Below are positions 41,801 through 55,362 of a stretch of DNA of 64,000 nucleotides, piece after piece. Where the stretch lies: the NCBI RefSeq assembly GCF_964656455.1, contig NC_135719.1, forward strand, positions 68,560,283-68,624,282. The letters run 5' to 3'. The notes beneath the pieces are model-generated. The model made no database searches. It was not told where the DNA came from and saw only the letters and a program-made list of their open reading frames with translations. The first letter of the stretch is position 1, and the number at the start of each line of letters is the position of its first letter. The position numbers were made by a program, and so were the translations under genes. Origin of the DNA: Halichoerus grypus. Lineage: Eukaryota > Chordata > Mammalia > Carnivora > Phocidae.

Positions 41801-44800
41801 GCCTGAGAAGGAAATCAGAAATGTCAGTAACAGCTCTATTTGGGGTTAGGGGGATTATAGCATGTAAAACATGAAAATAAAATACACAAAAATTGCAGTG
41901 GTAGGGTTATGGGTTTCTGGAGATTTTTTAAATTTCAACAGCTTAAAAAAATTATTTTTTAACTGAATGGGAATAAAGCAGTAAGCATTTTATCTTTATA
42001 TAATGTTTAGATTGTTGGGAAAATTAAAGTACAGCATCTCACAGTTTTCACATGGGATTATAGTCACATTGACTTATTCTCCACTAATATCAAACTGAAA
42101 GGAAATTCCGAAAAACTGCTACATACCTGATGTGTGTTGAATGAAGAAGTCTTTCTAGTGGTTCATGTCTAGCACAGCTATATAGGAGTGACTTAGGATT
42201 AGTGATAAGAACCACAGGCCACTCGCCAAAGACCAAATCTGCAAAGCTAAAGAGGTCATGATCAAAAGCAAAGATCCGGTACCTAGAGACCAGAGACAAT
42301 AAGGTAATTTAGTCACTTCATATTATAAGAGGGTATGAAGGTTATACACAGAACAAATGTAAAAATATAAAACTATACTTTCTGAGATCATGAATTTATA
42401 CAAAGTAAATAATATTGTTTCTCTGTCCTTCTTCCCTTGCCTCTACCGCTTTATAGTTCACGTTTATCACAAATGGAATCTTACTGAAGACATAAATTTA
42501 CTGTGCCCTAGAACAATGCCTGGTACATAGCATGCACACTTTCATTTTTAAATAAATGCTTGATAAATTAATTCGTTTGGTTTCTATACTTTAAGACTGT
42601 TTTGAATCTAAGACATTCATCATAAGCCTAATACCTGATATTCCTCATCTCATCAAAAATGCTAATATTAACATAAACACAATCAGACATCTTTCATTCT
42701 TCTTTTAAACCTTTATTCCTATAATTTCAGAGAAATTAACAAAATTTATTTTGGTTCTCTAAATGCATGGTGAGAGGTATAAATATTCATTAAAGAATAA
42801 CCAAAATTTTATATTTTCTACTTTTTGAACTGAGGAAAGAAATGATTAACTATGGCAGAAACAATAGTGCTCACCAAATACTCCACGTGCTCCCCTGCAT
42901 TTCCCAGTCTCCCTGGTATTAGGTTGGGACCATGTGACTAGTTCTGGTCAATGGGCTGTAAACAGAAGTGACATGTATCACACTTCTGGTCCAAAGTACT
43001 TAAGAGTGGGTATGAGTTCTCCATGCTCTCTTCCCTGCCCTGGGATTGAGGTGTTGAGATAGTGGCATTATGAGATGAAGGAAATCTGAATCCCTGAGTC
43101 ACCCCATGGAAGAGAGAGGTCCTGGCTCATACCAGATTTACATAAATGAAAAAATAAACATCTGTTGTGTTAAGCCACTGATATTTTCCAGATTTATTTG
43201 TATCCACAACAAAGCCTAGCCTAATATTACTAATACACTTTTAAAAGCTCCTCTATTATCCTAACACAACTTAAATGTTTCAAAGGGCAGGTAAAGGTTA
43301 GGTCCTTTCAGTAAAACTCCAGATAAAACCCCAGGGGTGGAACAACAGGAGAGCAGGCGGAAAGAGAAAAAGAGGAAATGGTTTCATGACAGCACTTAAC
43401 TTGTAACTATAGCATTTATAAGAAATAAAGAAGCTGATCAAGGATTAGGAAGGCTATCTAGTAAAAGGCAATCCCAGCCCAGCCCACAACCTCACAGTCA
43501 TGAATAGACAGGTCTAGCTCAAAGTAACTACAGTTGCCAACTAATTTCAGGCTTCAAGCATAGCTTTTAGACAGTTTCTAGCAGAGCCAACTGAAATGAG
43601 TAAGTACCTTCCAAGATGTAAAGCTATCTTTTAATTAATGGAAGTAGTTAAAAACAGAAAGAACATATTCAGCTCAAAAAATATTTACTAACTAACATCT
43701 TCAGAGAACTGAGTTTGAATAAATTAAATAGTAATTGATAATAGTTCAACAATGAGATGATACTCATCTATATTTAAGCTACTGTACTCAGTTATTCTCA
43801 AAATATGTATTTAGTTCTTTTTTCTCTATATATTTAACTATACTGTATGCTTTTGATAAACAGGCTGTGTTTTCGCATAGAAAGACTTTAATCTTAATAA
43901 AACCAACTATCGTGTATTTGAAGAACTGAAATCACTAACATAGTAATAACTACAAAGGTAGATATAAAATTCAGAGGGTGATACAGTTCCAGTTCTAATG
44001 TTTCTCTAACTGTGGTCCATAGAACACCTGGTGGGCTTTAAAAAACATGCAGGTCCGAAACCAGACCAACACAACCAAATTCTCTGGAGATAGGGCCTCC
44101 AAACTGTTATTTTTAATAAGCTCCTCCACAATCCTTGTGCACCCTAGAGTTTGAGATCTATTTCCTAATGGATGCATCTTGAAAATCCAATGTAACATAG
44201 TGATGGCAAACATAACTGTTGCAACGAGGTTTTTACACACTGACACACATAATATCTATATTACTTTAAAAACTTAGGGAGATCATAAGTTTTTCCTTGA
44301 CTGGGATCACCCATGGTAGCAATAAGAAAACTATCATTGTTTTAGCGAAACTTACACGTATAAGTTTTATTGTGTGGGGTAGTTCCCTTACCTTCTGTTA
44401 TCCTTCCAGTCTCCCACCTCAAGTTCCAAAGTGCCCTGGAGGTGACGAGTGTGCAAAACAGGCATCAGTCCACCGAGAGTATGGAGGTGCCCACACAAAT
44501 ACGCTGTAGCTGAACTAATCGATGAAAAACGAGCAGAATAAATGAACAGATAACTTGCAATGCCAAACTAATAAAAAGATCTCTTCAGGAGAGCAAGAGT
44601 AACATAAAAGAATTACAAGCAATTAATTTTGATTTTGGAATCCTGCCTCACCTCATTATTGACCGAATTCCAGGTGATGGAGAAAGGATAGTGGATGTTG
44701 TATAGTGACCAAACCAAATACTGTGGTTACTCCGACTACTCTCCTTGGCCAGTAACAGAAGTTCCTCCATCTGCTTCTGAAATGGCAGAAAAACAGAAGG

Positions 44801-47800
44801 ATCTTTCATTAGGGCTCAGGCTGAAATCTACAGATTAAACATCTGCCTTGAAGTTTTATAATAATAAGTATATTATGTCTAAGGCCTAAACCCTACTAAT
44901 TAATGACCTGCATGGACCTGTATAAATTTCAAACTGTTTTCATATACATTATAATTCATTTGGTCCTAAAAATAACTCTATGCTAAGTAGGGCAAGTATT
45001 ATCCCCATTTGATAGAGAAGGAAACTGAGAAATAGAGAACAATCTTTAAATGACATAAATTTCTTTCTCTTTTTACAACAAAGTTCTTTATAGAAAATAA
45101 GAACCATTAATCTCTTCAGCCCTGTATACTACATTACAATTAATAAAGAGGAACTTGAAACCAAACTTCTGAAATAAGATGTACATATGTCCACAAAAAG
45201 CCTGTACCTGAATGTTCACAACAGCTCAACTCAGAATAGCCAAAAACTAGAAACCATCAGTATATCCAAACAATGGAATGCTATATAGTGATAAAAAGGA
45301 AAGAATTACTCAAACACAATAATATGAATTGTAGAAACAAATCACAGAAATATACTGAGCAAAAGAAGCCAGACACAAGAGTACATACTGTATGATTTCA
45401 TTTACATAAAATTCTAGAAAAAAAATTAATCTATACTGACAGAAAACCCATCAGTGGTTCTCTAGGATTGGGGTGAAGACTGACTACACAAGAGAACTTT
45501 CTGGGATGATAGAAATGTTCTCTCTTGATTGTGGTGACAGTTATACCAGCATATATATTTTTTGTCAAAACTCTTCAAACACTTAAAATGAGTGCATTTT
45601 ATTGTATGTAAATCATCCCTCATAAAGTTGATTTCAAAAATAACTTGTACAGGGGTGCCTGGGTGCCTCAGTCGGTTAAGCAACTGCCTTCTGCTCAGGT
45701 CATGATCCCAGAGTCCTGGGATCAAGCCCCAAGTCGGGGTTCCTTGTTCGGTGCAGAGCCTGCTTCTCCCTCTCCCTCTGCCCCTCCCCCCTGCCTGCAC
45801 ACATGCACACGTGCTCTGCCTCTCTCTCTCGCTCTCTCTCAAATAAATAAAATCTTTAAAAAAAAAATAACTTGTACATGTATAAATATACATTAATTAT
45901 CTGTAAAGTGCTAATAGCAATGAATTCCTGGACCATACCCTCAGGGTTTCTAATTTGATAAGTCTCAGGGAAAGCCTGGGAATCTGCATTTTACAAGAGT
46001 CCAGCTGATTTTCATGAAGATGATCTTTGAATCGTATCTTAAAAAACACTGCTCTAAAGAGTAGGCTTTAAAATAATAAGTTAATAAACTCTGTCTAAAG
46101 ACAGTTGGAGGATAAGAAACCAAATATACCTTCATTAAATAAATGCCTAATATAACACAATGCATTTCACAACATTCTATTCACTTGATTTCAAGGTCTT
46201 CTGAACCTTCATATCACTTTGAATCTCTTTCAGCACTTAGCAAATTCTGCCCTTTATTATAGTTATTTCTGCACTAGTCTTATGCCCCTCCACTAGATTA
46301 AATATCCTAAGAGGTGAGTGACTTGATCTTGTCGCTCGTGTATTCTTCCATGCAGGCACATATGTCTTGCATGTAGGCAGGTGCTCATTAGTGAGCTGAC
46401 ATCTGTTGTATTAAGAAATAATGAGAGGTTCTCATATGTGACTTTCCAGACAGTTTTAATCCAGCAACAGTTTTCACCTAACTTGCCTTAACAGAAATTT
46501 ATTTACTTCAGTGGTTGCCCTTCTCTTATTAAAATAAATATAGTCCATTAGTTAGAAATGGCAACTATGGGGATTTAGGAATATACCATATGGTATAAAA
46601 GCTGTATGCCCTGCACCTTGCAAAGTGCATGTTGCACTTAGTGTATATTTAATAAATGCTTACTGAATAAATATAAAATGTGAGGTATTTCTTCACGAGA
46701 TTTGGGGACCAGAACATGGACAGCAGTGATAATGCTGAAGTAGCCAGTGATTTCTTCTAGCCATACTTGTAACCACAGTAAAATTTTTCTCAAGAATTTC
46801 TAGATAAGAACTAGTTTACCTAGGATAACCTTAAGTGAGCCACATTTATCCAAGAAAAAACAAAATAGGTTAGCTACAAAGGGAAGTGAGATTTTTACTG
46901 TACCTCATCTAAAATTCCAAAGAAATTATAGGGTCTCTTAGGCCCTGGATTTGGGGTGGCATCCAAAGAGATGAAAGAATAGTTGCCAAAGGGAGTACTG
47001 TGGACATAATGGAAAGAGCCATCCCTACGTACGGCAGAATATTTCCTAAAAAATATAAGACAGGAAAGTTTTAGTGCAATCATAAAAAAACAGAATGAGT
47101 TTAAATTCCTCCCCGTATATCACACTATATTTTGCCTCCCTTTAAAAAATTTCCTAATCTGACAGAGAAATACATAAACTAATCCACAATAAGCTGATGA
47201 AAAGAAATTTTAAAGATTTTTCTTCCCATTTTCTATAAGGATTCAGGCAAACTAATTCATAAGTAACCAAACACAAGGTCACCAAGCAAAGCAGAGAAGG
47301 AGGCGGCTATTTTCGGCAGTCCACCGAACACTTAAAGAGAGATCAGTCAGAATCCAGTGAAATGGTACTTATCCATCATTGAAAAATTTAGTGAGGACCT
47401 ATGAAGTGCCTAGCAGAACTCTTGGTGTAATGAGATAAAAAAAGGTGTTTACATCTTAAAATAGGACTACAGAGGCTTAACTCACAATAAAGCCTTGCAA
47501 AGATGAAGTCATCAAGAAAAATGTCAGGTCTGGGTCAGTAAATGTTTTTCAGTTCCTAAAAATATATCTGTAACCTATACAGGGTATACATTCGGTAATG
47601 AAAGTCCTTACTACCTAAGTATCAACAGTGTTCAGGTGTCTATAAGGTTGGAGAGTGAAGAACAGGGGAAAGGGGGGGTAACATAGTACACAGTGTGGGA
47701 ACTCATTAGTATTTGTTGAATAAATGTGAAGGAAGGTATAGGTTGGGGACATACCTATATTACTCAAATGTCAAGACATTATAAGAAAATAGATAAGGCA

Positions 47801-50800
47801 CATATGGAAAAATACAAATAAACTCCTGAAACCTAATGTGCTATCAGGGAGCTATATTTAAGCCATGATAGCCATCAAATATATCATAAAATAAACACAT
47901 TATCACAGATATTATAATTAAAAGTCAATTAGTTCTATTGCCCCTCTTCCCAGTATTTTTAAATTTTCTATTTTGGGGGGCACCTGGGTGGCTCAGTCAG
48001 TTAAGTGAGCAACTCTTGATTTCAGCTCAGGTCAAGATCTCAGGGTGATGGGATCCAGCCCTGCATTGGGCTTGGCACTCAGCATGGATTCTGCTTATTC
48101 CTCTCCCTCTGCTCCTCCCCCACTCGCATGTGCTCACGTGTGCACACACTCTCTCTCTCTAAAATAAATAAATAAATAAATAACAAAATCTTTTAAAAAA
48201 ATAAAATTTTCTATTTTGAGGTTTTTTTTCTCTCATTAAAATTTTTATTTATATTTTTCCTGCTTAATTTGTTTTCAGTTATTCTTTAGGATCTTTTTTT
48301 TCTTTTAAGATTTTATTTATTTACTTGACAGAGAGACTGAGAGAGCACAAGCAGGGGGAGCAGTAGAGCCACCTGAGCCACCCAGGCACCCCTCTCTGGG
48401 CCATTCTTAAGATCAAGATTTAGCTTTAAGCTTTCTCGTTCAGGCTGATCTTTCTGTAATGTCCATATCTCTGGCTGTTTATTAAAATGCTGTTTATTGG
48501 GGCACCTGGGTGGCTCACTCATTAAGCATCTGCCTTCAACTCAGGTCACGATCCCAGGGTCCTGGGATCAAGCCCCACATTGGGCTCCCTGCTTGGCGGG
48601 AAGCCTGCTTCTCCCTCTCCCACTCCCCCTGCTTATGTTCCTGCTCTCGCTATCTCTCTCTCATTGTCAAATAAATAAATAAAATCTTTAAAAAAAATAA
48701 AATAAAATGCTGTTTATTAAAAATTCAGATACAGTTTAGGTGGTTAGTAACAAAAATATAAAGGTAAGAAACTTTCAAATGACTAATAGCTTTACCCTCC
48801 TGATAACCAGTCAGACCCAAAGTCCTGTTAATTCTTTGAAAATGTTTCCTAGTTCCATTCCATAGTCACCATCAAAGATACAAATAGATAAGAGAAAAGG
48901 AAAGATTTTCATCTCTGACCTTTTCCTTTCTCACATTAAAAACAAAGGACAGGGCGCCTGGGTGGCTCAGTTGGTTAAGCGACTGCCTTCGGCTCAGGTT
49001 ATGATCCCAGGGTCCTGGGATCGAGTCCCACATCGGGCTCCCTGCTCTGCGGGGAGCCTGCTTCTCCCTCTCCCACTCCCCCTGCTTGTGTTCCCTCTCT
49101 CGCTATGTCTCTCTCTGTCAAATAAATAAATAAAATCTTTAAAAAAAAATTAAAAAAAAAAATAATAAAAACAAAGGACAACTTCATCCTCCAAGTTACA
49201 GTGACTCTAATTATATGTTAACCAATGCTGTTTGACCTGCCACCCTCCAGCTGATGACACTGTCCCCATATCTATGGACTTTGTTAGACAGGTATGTCTC
49301 CTATTCATTTCAAGTCCTTCCATATCATGACTGGACTATTACAGGACTCTCCTATTTGCTCTACAAAACTCCAATCTCCCTGCTTTTTTCCTTATTATCC
49401 CTATCTTTTCTCTTTTTTGTTGTGTGATTGCCCTTTATAAAATATTATTTCATTATCTGACTTGTCTCCTTAGGAATCTATACTGGATTATGAACCATTA
49501 CACAACACATCTAAATTTCTACACCTGTCACTTAAGACCTCCATAAATTGGCTCTAAGCTACCTACCCAATGTCATACCAGTCCTCAAAATGATCCTTTA
49601 TTCTGGTGATACCAGTTTCCTTACTGTCCCTAAAAGCTCATTCTAGCTTTTAAAATTCTGTGGTTTTGCCTAAAATATACCCCTCAAAATTTCTTACTTC
49701 TCCAAATGCAACCCTTCTTTTAAGACTGAACACAAGTTTTACTTCTTTTATTAAGTCCTAACTTGCAACTAGGTAGATACATAAATTCAGAAGATCTAAT
49801 GCACAGCATAGTATAATCAACAAATCTGTTTTATAAGCTTCAAAGTCACTAAGAGATAGATCTTAATTATTCCTACAAGAAAATGATAATTATGTGATAG
49901 TGATCGAGGTACTAGCTAACTCTATGGTGGTCCTCATATCGCAATATATATATGTGTCACATGAACACGTTGTACATCTTAATCTTATACAATGTTATAT
50001 GTAAATTATATCTCAAAAATAAGATAAAGTCTCCTCTATGTCCAGCCCATGCTGACTTCTGCCCTTTCCGATTTCTCATAGTGATTATCATGTCTACCAA
50101 ATAATGTAGCATTTCATCAGTCATCCCTTCATGTTCTTTTCTAATTGTTTCCCAAACAATTCTTATCTCTCTTAACTGGACTTCCTTGAAGGCAGAGGCC
50201 ATATTTTTTAATATTAGCTCTTGTATCTCTCACGCTATCCAGCTAACGATGGGCTCTCAACAAATTCTCACTACTTGAGTGATGGACAATGTAGGACAAA
50301 GCTGTGGAATATCCTAGAACTGGAAGTGAAATTGCAACTAAAAGAATCCCAACACATTGAAACTAGAGAACTGGTTTTCCAATGCAAAGAGCCTTTCATA
50401 GTCATAGCCTTTTTCACATTCATGGCATATAAAGAAAATTTTAATATTTCTGTGACAAAGTGGGTGACCAACTGGGCTCCTCAGCCACTGTAGAGGCTGA
50501 GAGCATCAGTTTCTCAGTATTCCTAAAATCTACAGTACTCTCATAACAAGCTCTAATCTAAGTGACTTCTGATGTATAGCATGGTGACTACAGTCAAACA
50601 CACTCTATTATATATTTGAAAGTTGCTGAGAGTAGATTTTTAAAGTTTTTATCACAAGAAAAAAAATTTTTTTAATTATGTAAGGTGATGGGTGTTAACT
50701 AGACTTATTGTGGTTACCATTTCACAATACATACAACTCTTGAATCACTGTGTTGTATACCTAAAATGAATATGTTATATGTCAATTATATCCAAGTAAA

Positions 50801-52150
50801 AAAAATGACTAATAAAAAAATGACTTCTGGTAAGTATCAATGGCAAAAAAAAAGTTTGTGTGAAATATTTGAAGTATCATTAGCCAATAAAAAGCATAAA
50901 GTGTATGAGATAAAAGGAATTAAAGGAAAGAAAAAGTCTTGGGGGGGGCGCCTGGGTGGCTCAGTCGGTTAAGCGACTGCCTTCGGCTCAGGTCATGATC
51001 CTGGAGTCCCGGGATCGAGTCTCACGTGGGGCTCTCTGCTCGGCGGGGAGTCTGCTTCTCCCTCTGACCCTCCCCCCTCTCATTCTTTCTCTCTCTATCA
51101 TTCTCTCTCTCTCAAAAATAAATAAAATTTAAAAAAAAAAAAAAAAGAAAAAGTCTTGGGGGAAGAAAGGAACTGAATCTGTCATACACACATACACAAA
51201 AATTCTAAGTTACTAGAAGTTCTTCTATTAAAAAATATTTTCACCCATTCATTGACTTGACTGCACTCCCCTTGTACTACTTCATGGTCTGTATTCTGTT
51301 CACTACAGTACCTGTAATAATTCTCGACACTCTCCAGACTTGGAATGTTGAATGCATCTAATTAAAAAGAAAAGAGCAATGAATCACTAAATTCTACTCC
51401 TGAAACCAGTATTACACCATATGTTAACTAGAATTTAAATAAAAATTTGGAAAAAACAAAAAACAAAAAAACCACATGGGAAAAAAAAAGAGCAAACATC
51501 ATCTATATTAAAAAGAAAAATACAAACATCTTAATGACTAAAGAAAAATGACAATATTTTCAATAACAACTCTAAATGGCAGAATGCCAATAAATTACCC
51601 TGATAGTTTTTAAAACTTGATAACAGAATTCAGATTATCTGGAAACTAATTTAAGGTACCCCATATACTGGAGAATAAGAAATACTTTGATATCATGTAC
51701 TATTCAGAATAAATCAATTTGCCGTTGTAAGACTGGACTGTTGCTGCTGTTTTAATCATGACTGATACATGGATCCATGCCAAGTGTTTCTAAACAGCTA
51801 ATCACTTTGATAACAGGACCTAAGACCCTCTCTTCTTAAATCTTAAAGAGATTCAGTAAGAAAGGAGTTATATAATGGTAAGGGGTAAGGTAAAAGATGT
51901 CATAGAACACTTATCTGGAAATAAAATTATTTCATTGAGCTTGATTGCCTGCTTGCAATAACTAAAATTACTTACCAGCTTGGAATTCCAAGAATCCACT
52001 ATATTTCTAATAACTTCAGAGAATAAGCTGTTAAGTCCAATTTAAGCCAAAAGAACTTATTGTGTATACAATCCTCTTACTAAGAGAACTACACTGTTAT
52101 AGTTAAATCTTAATAAAAATTAGTTTCCTCCTATCTTAACACAATATATA

Positions 52151-52192
<42 letters not shown>

Positions 52193-55100
52193 TACTATAA
52201 GCATTTGTGCTTATACAAGTCAAATTAGATTATCATGACCTCCAAAGGACAAGCTCTGTTCACAAGATCTCATCACAAGAGTCTGATATTTGTTACTTGA
52301 AATAAATCAGTAGTTTGGCTTAGTCAGTAGATTGACTAATGCTGTTAAAAAATAAACTTTTTTATTATGTACAGACTTGCTTTTATTGCAAAAGAATTTG
52401 ACCTGTACCACTAATTAAGATCAGGAAAAAAGGGAAATGTAAATTCAGATCTTCCTCAACTTACAATGGGGTTATGTCCAGACAAATCCATTTTAAGTGG
52501 TAAATATTTAAATAGAAAATGCATTTCATACACTGAACCTACTGAACATCAGAGCTTAGCCTCGCCTACCTTAAACATGCTCAGAATGCTTACATTAGCC
52601 TATAGCTGGGCAAAATCATCTAACACAAGGCCTGTTTTATAATAAAGTGTTGAATATCTCATGTTGAATATCTGAGAGTGAAAAACAGAATGATAGCATG
52701 GGCACAGAATAGTTATAAGGTTAATGGCTTTTTACCCTGGTGATTGTGTCCAGCATAACCAGAGTTTCATATTGCATATTGTTAGCCCAGGAAAAGATAA
52801 AAATTCAAAATTCGAAATATAGTTTCTATTGAAGGTGTATCACTTTCATACACTGTAAAGTTAAAAAATCGTAGGTCAAGGGGCGCTTGGGTGGCTCAGT
52901 CGGTTAAGCGACTGCCTTCAGCTCAGGTCATGATCCCAGAGTCCCGGGATGGAGCCCTGTATTGGGCTCCCTGCTCAGCAAGGAGTCTCCTTCTCCCTCT
53001 GCCACTCCCTCTGCTCATGCTCTCTCTCTCTCTCTCACTTGCTCTCTCTCTCTCTCAAAAAAATAAAATCTTAAAAAAAAAAATCGTTGGTCAAACCATC
53101 ATAAGTTGAACCATCATAAGTTCAGGATCAGACTTACAGGGTATACCAGAGAAAGCTGTAAGCCAGATATCCCATCATCAATTAATAATTCCTAGCTGCT
53201 TTGTAAGAACTATTTATAAAAAGGGCATTTTCTGATCAAACCAAAACTGTGTATTTCACCAGACAGAATTATCTGTTTAAAGTGATAGTTTTAAAAATAT
53301 ATATAATTAGGCATACAGCAGCAATTAATAATCAAATGAAGCAGACAAAGTACTTAACAACCAATAAGAAAGTCAACCTTTATAAAACAAACCTGTTAGG
53401 ACACTGCTGAAGAGTTCATTTCCTTACTAACAAGACAATAATAATGTAAAAAATGTGAAGGGATTATCCATTTCTCCCCTCATACATAGAGATTTATTTG
53501 CAATTTTAATTTTTTAATGTATACACAGTAAAATTCATTCACTGTAATGTATAGTTCTTTGGGTTTTGACAAATGCACAGTCATGTATCCACTGCAATGG
53601 AGATACAGAACAGTTCCATCATCCCAAAGTTCTCCCATGATGCCTCTTTGTAGTCGGCCTATCCCCCCACCCTCAACCCTTGGCAACCACAATCTGTTCT
53701 TTACAGTTCTGCCTTTTCTTGAATGTCATATAAATGGAATCATACAGTATATAGACTTATGGGTGGTGGCTTCTATTAGCAAAATGTATATCTATCGATC
53801 TATATATATGTATTTATGTATGCGGTGTGAATGTATATACGTATGGACTGATTGATTGTAGGCTCCACACCCAATGTGGGGCTTGAACTCATGACTCTAG
53901 ATCAGGGTTGCATGCTCTACCAACTGAGCCAGCAAGGCGCCCAAAATGGTTATATTTTTAAACACTGTCCTACATAGGTTTTGCTAGAAGCTTTTCTTCA
54001 TGTAAAGAAGAAATGACCATCCCAACTTTCCCCTCAAAGGCTTAAAGTGATATCTGAAGCTTTAAAATCACATAATATAGTTGTATTTCAGAGTTGTGGC
54101 CTTCAGTCTAACTAAAACTATGTTACAATGTTCCCATTTTATAATTTTATATTCTAAATTGGAGAATCTAGGCTCTTGAAGGGAAAAAAATCTAGTTTTA
54201 ATTATATGTGGGTCTTGACTCTTACCATGATTTCCTTTAACATCGAGCCACTTTGTTTTTTCCATGACCCTTGTCTTCTTCAGAATACCCTGGTAAGTTT
54301 GCCATTCTACCTCATGCTGCCTGGATCCCAAGTGTTCCTTTGTTTTGGCATCAGTCAGGTCTCCTGTAGATTTACATAAGACTTGAATCACAATGCAAAA
54401 TAAACCCAAGGGGGTTAAAAATGTTTTTAAATGCACATCAAAGGAACAAAGATACTTAAGTACTCAACATGTACAAGCATAACAACTTGTAAGTCCATCT
54501 ATGTCCAGAGCAAGCCCTATAAAATGAGATTTTCTTGGCAGAGACTTTCTTATAGGTTAGCAAGTACCTATTTAACTTCCCGTGGTATTAGAAATGGGTT
54601 CTGAAAAAAATTATTTTTAAAGAGAGCAGTACAAAACGCATCGTGAAACTCTGACAAAAATGCAAACTATAAGAAATTCCAACACTCTGGGCAGATGCCT
54701 GATATCTATGACAACCATATTTTCCACACCCAAAATCAGGTTATGTAATCTGGCCAAGTGTTATTTCTACAGCAAGAAGTAATCTAGAAGGTGTGGTTGG
54801 TCAATGAAATACCAAAATTTCTGGAAAACTAAACGGAAAGTTGAAATGGAGGTTTTCCATAACATAAGGACTGATAATCCATCATATCAGCAGAGGTGTT
54901 TCAGTAAGGTGGGTAGGATATGAATCCCCCAATAAACATGGCAGATGCTCCTTTACTTTTTCTACAATGCATTTAGGGAGCAAATAGAAGTTTGAAGACT
55001 CTAGAGAACCCAAGTCACACAAGTACCAAAAGATGAAGAAAAGTGTCCTAAGTCACTTTAAACCTCAAACAATTGACAACATAAGATTGACTAATGCTGT

Positions 55101-55298
55101 TTAAAAAAAGGGGGGGGGGGAGTTAGTTTTAAAAAAAAAGATAACTTTGGGGGCACCTGGGTGGCTCAGTTGGTTAAGCCTCCCACTCTTGGTTTCGGCT
55201 CAGGTCACGATGCTCTGCTTGAAATTCTCTCTCCCTCTGCCCCTCCCCCCTCAAAGAGAGGAAAGAAAGAAAAGAAGAAAGAAAAAGAAAGAAAGAAA

Positions 55299-55362
<64 letters not shown>

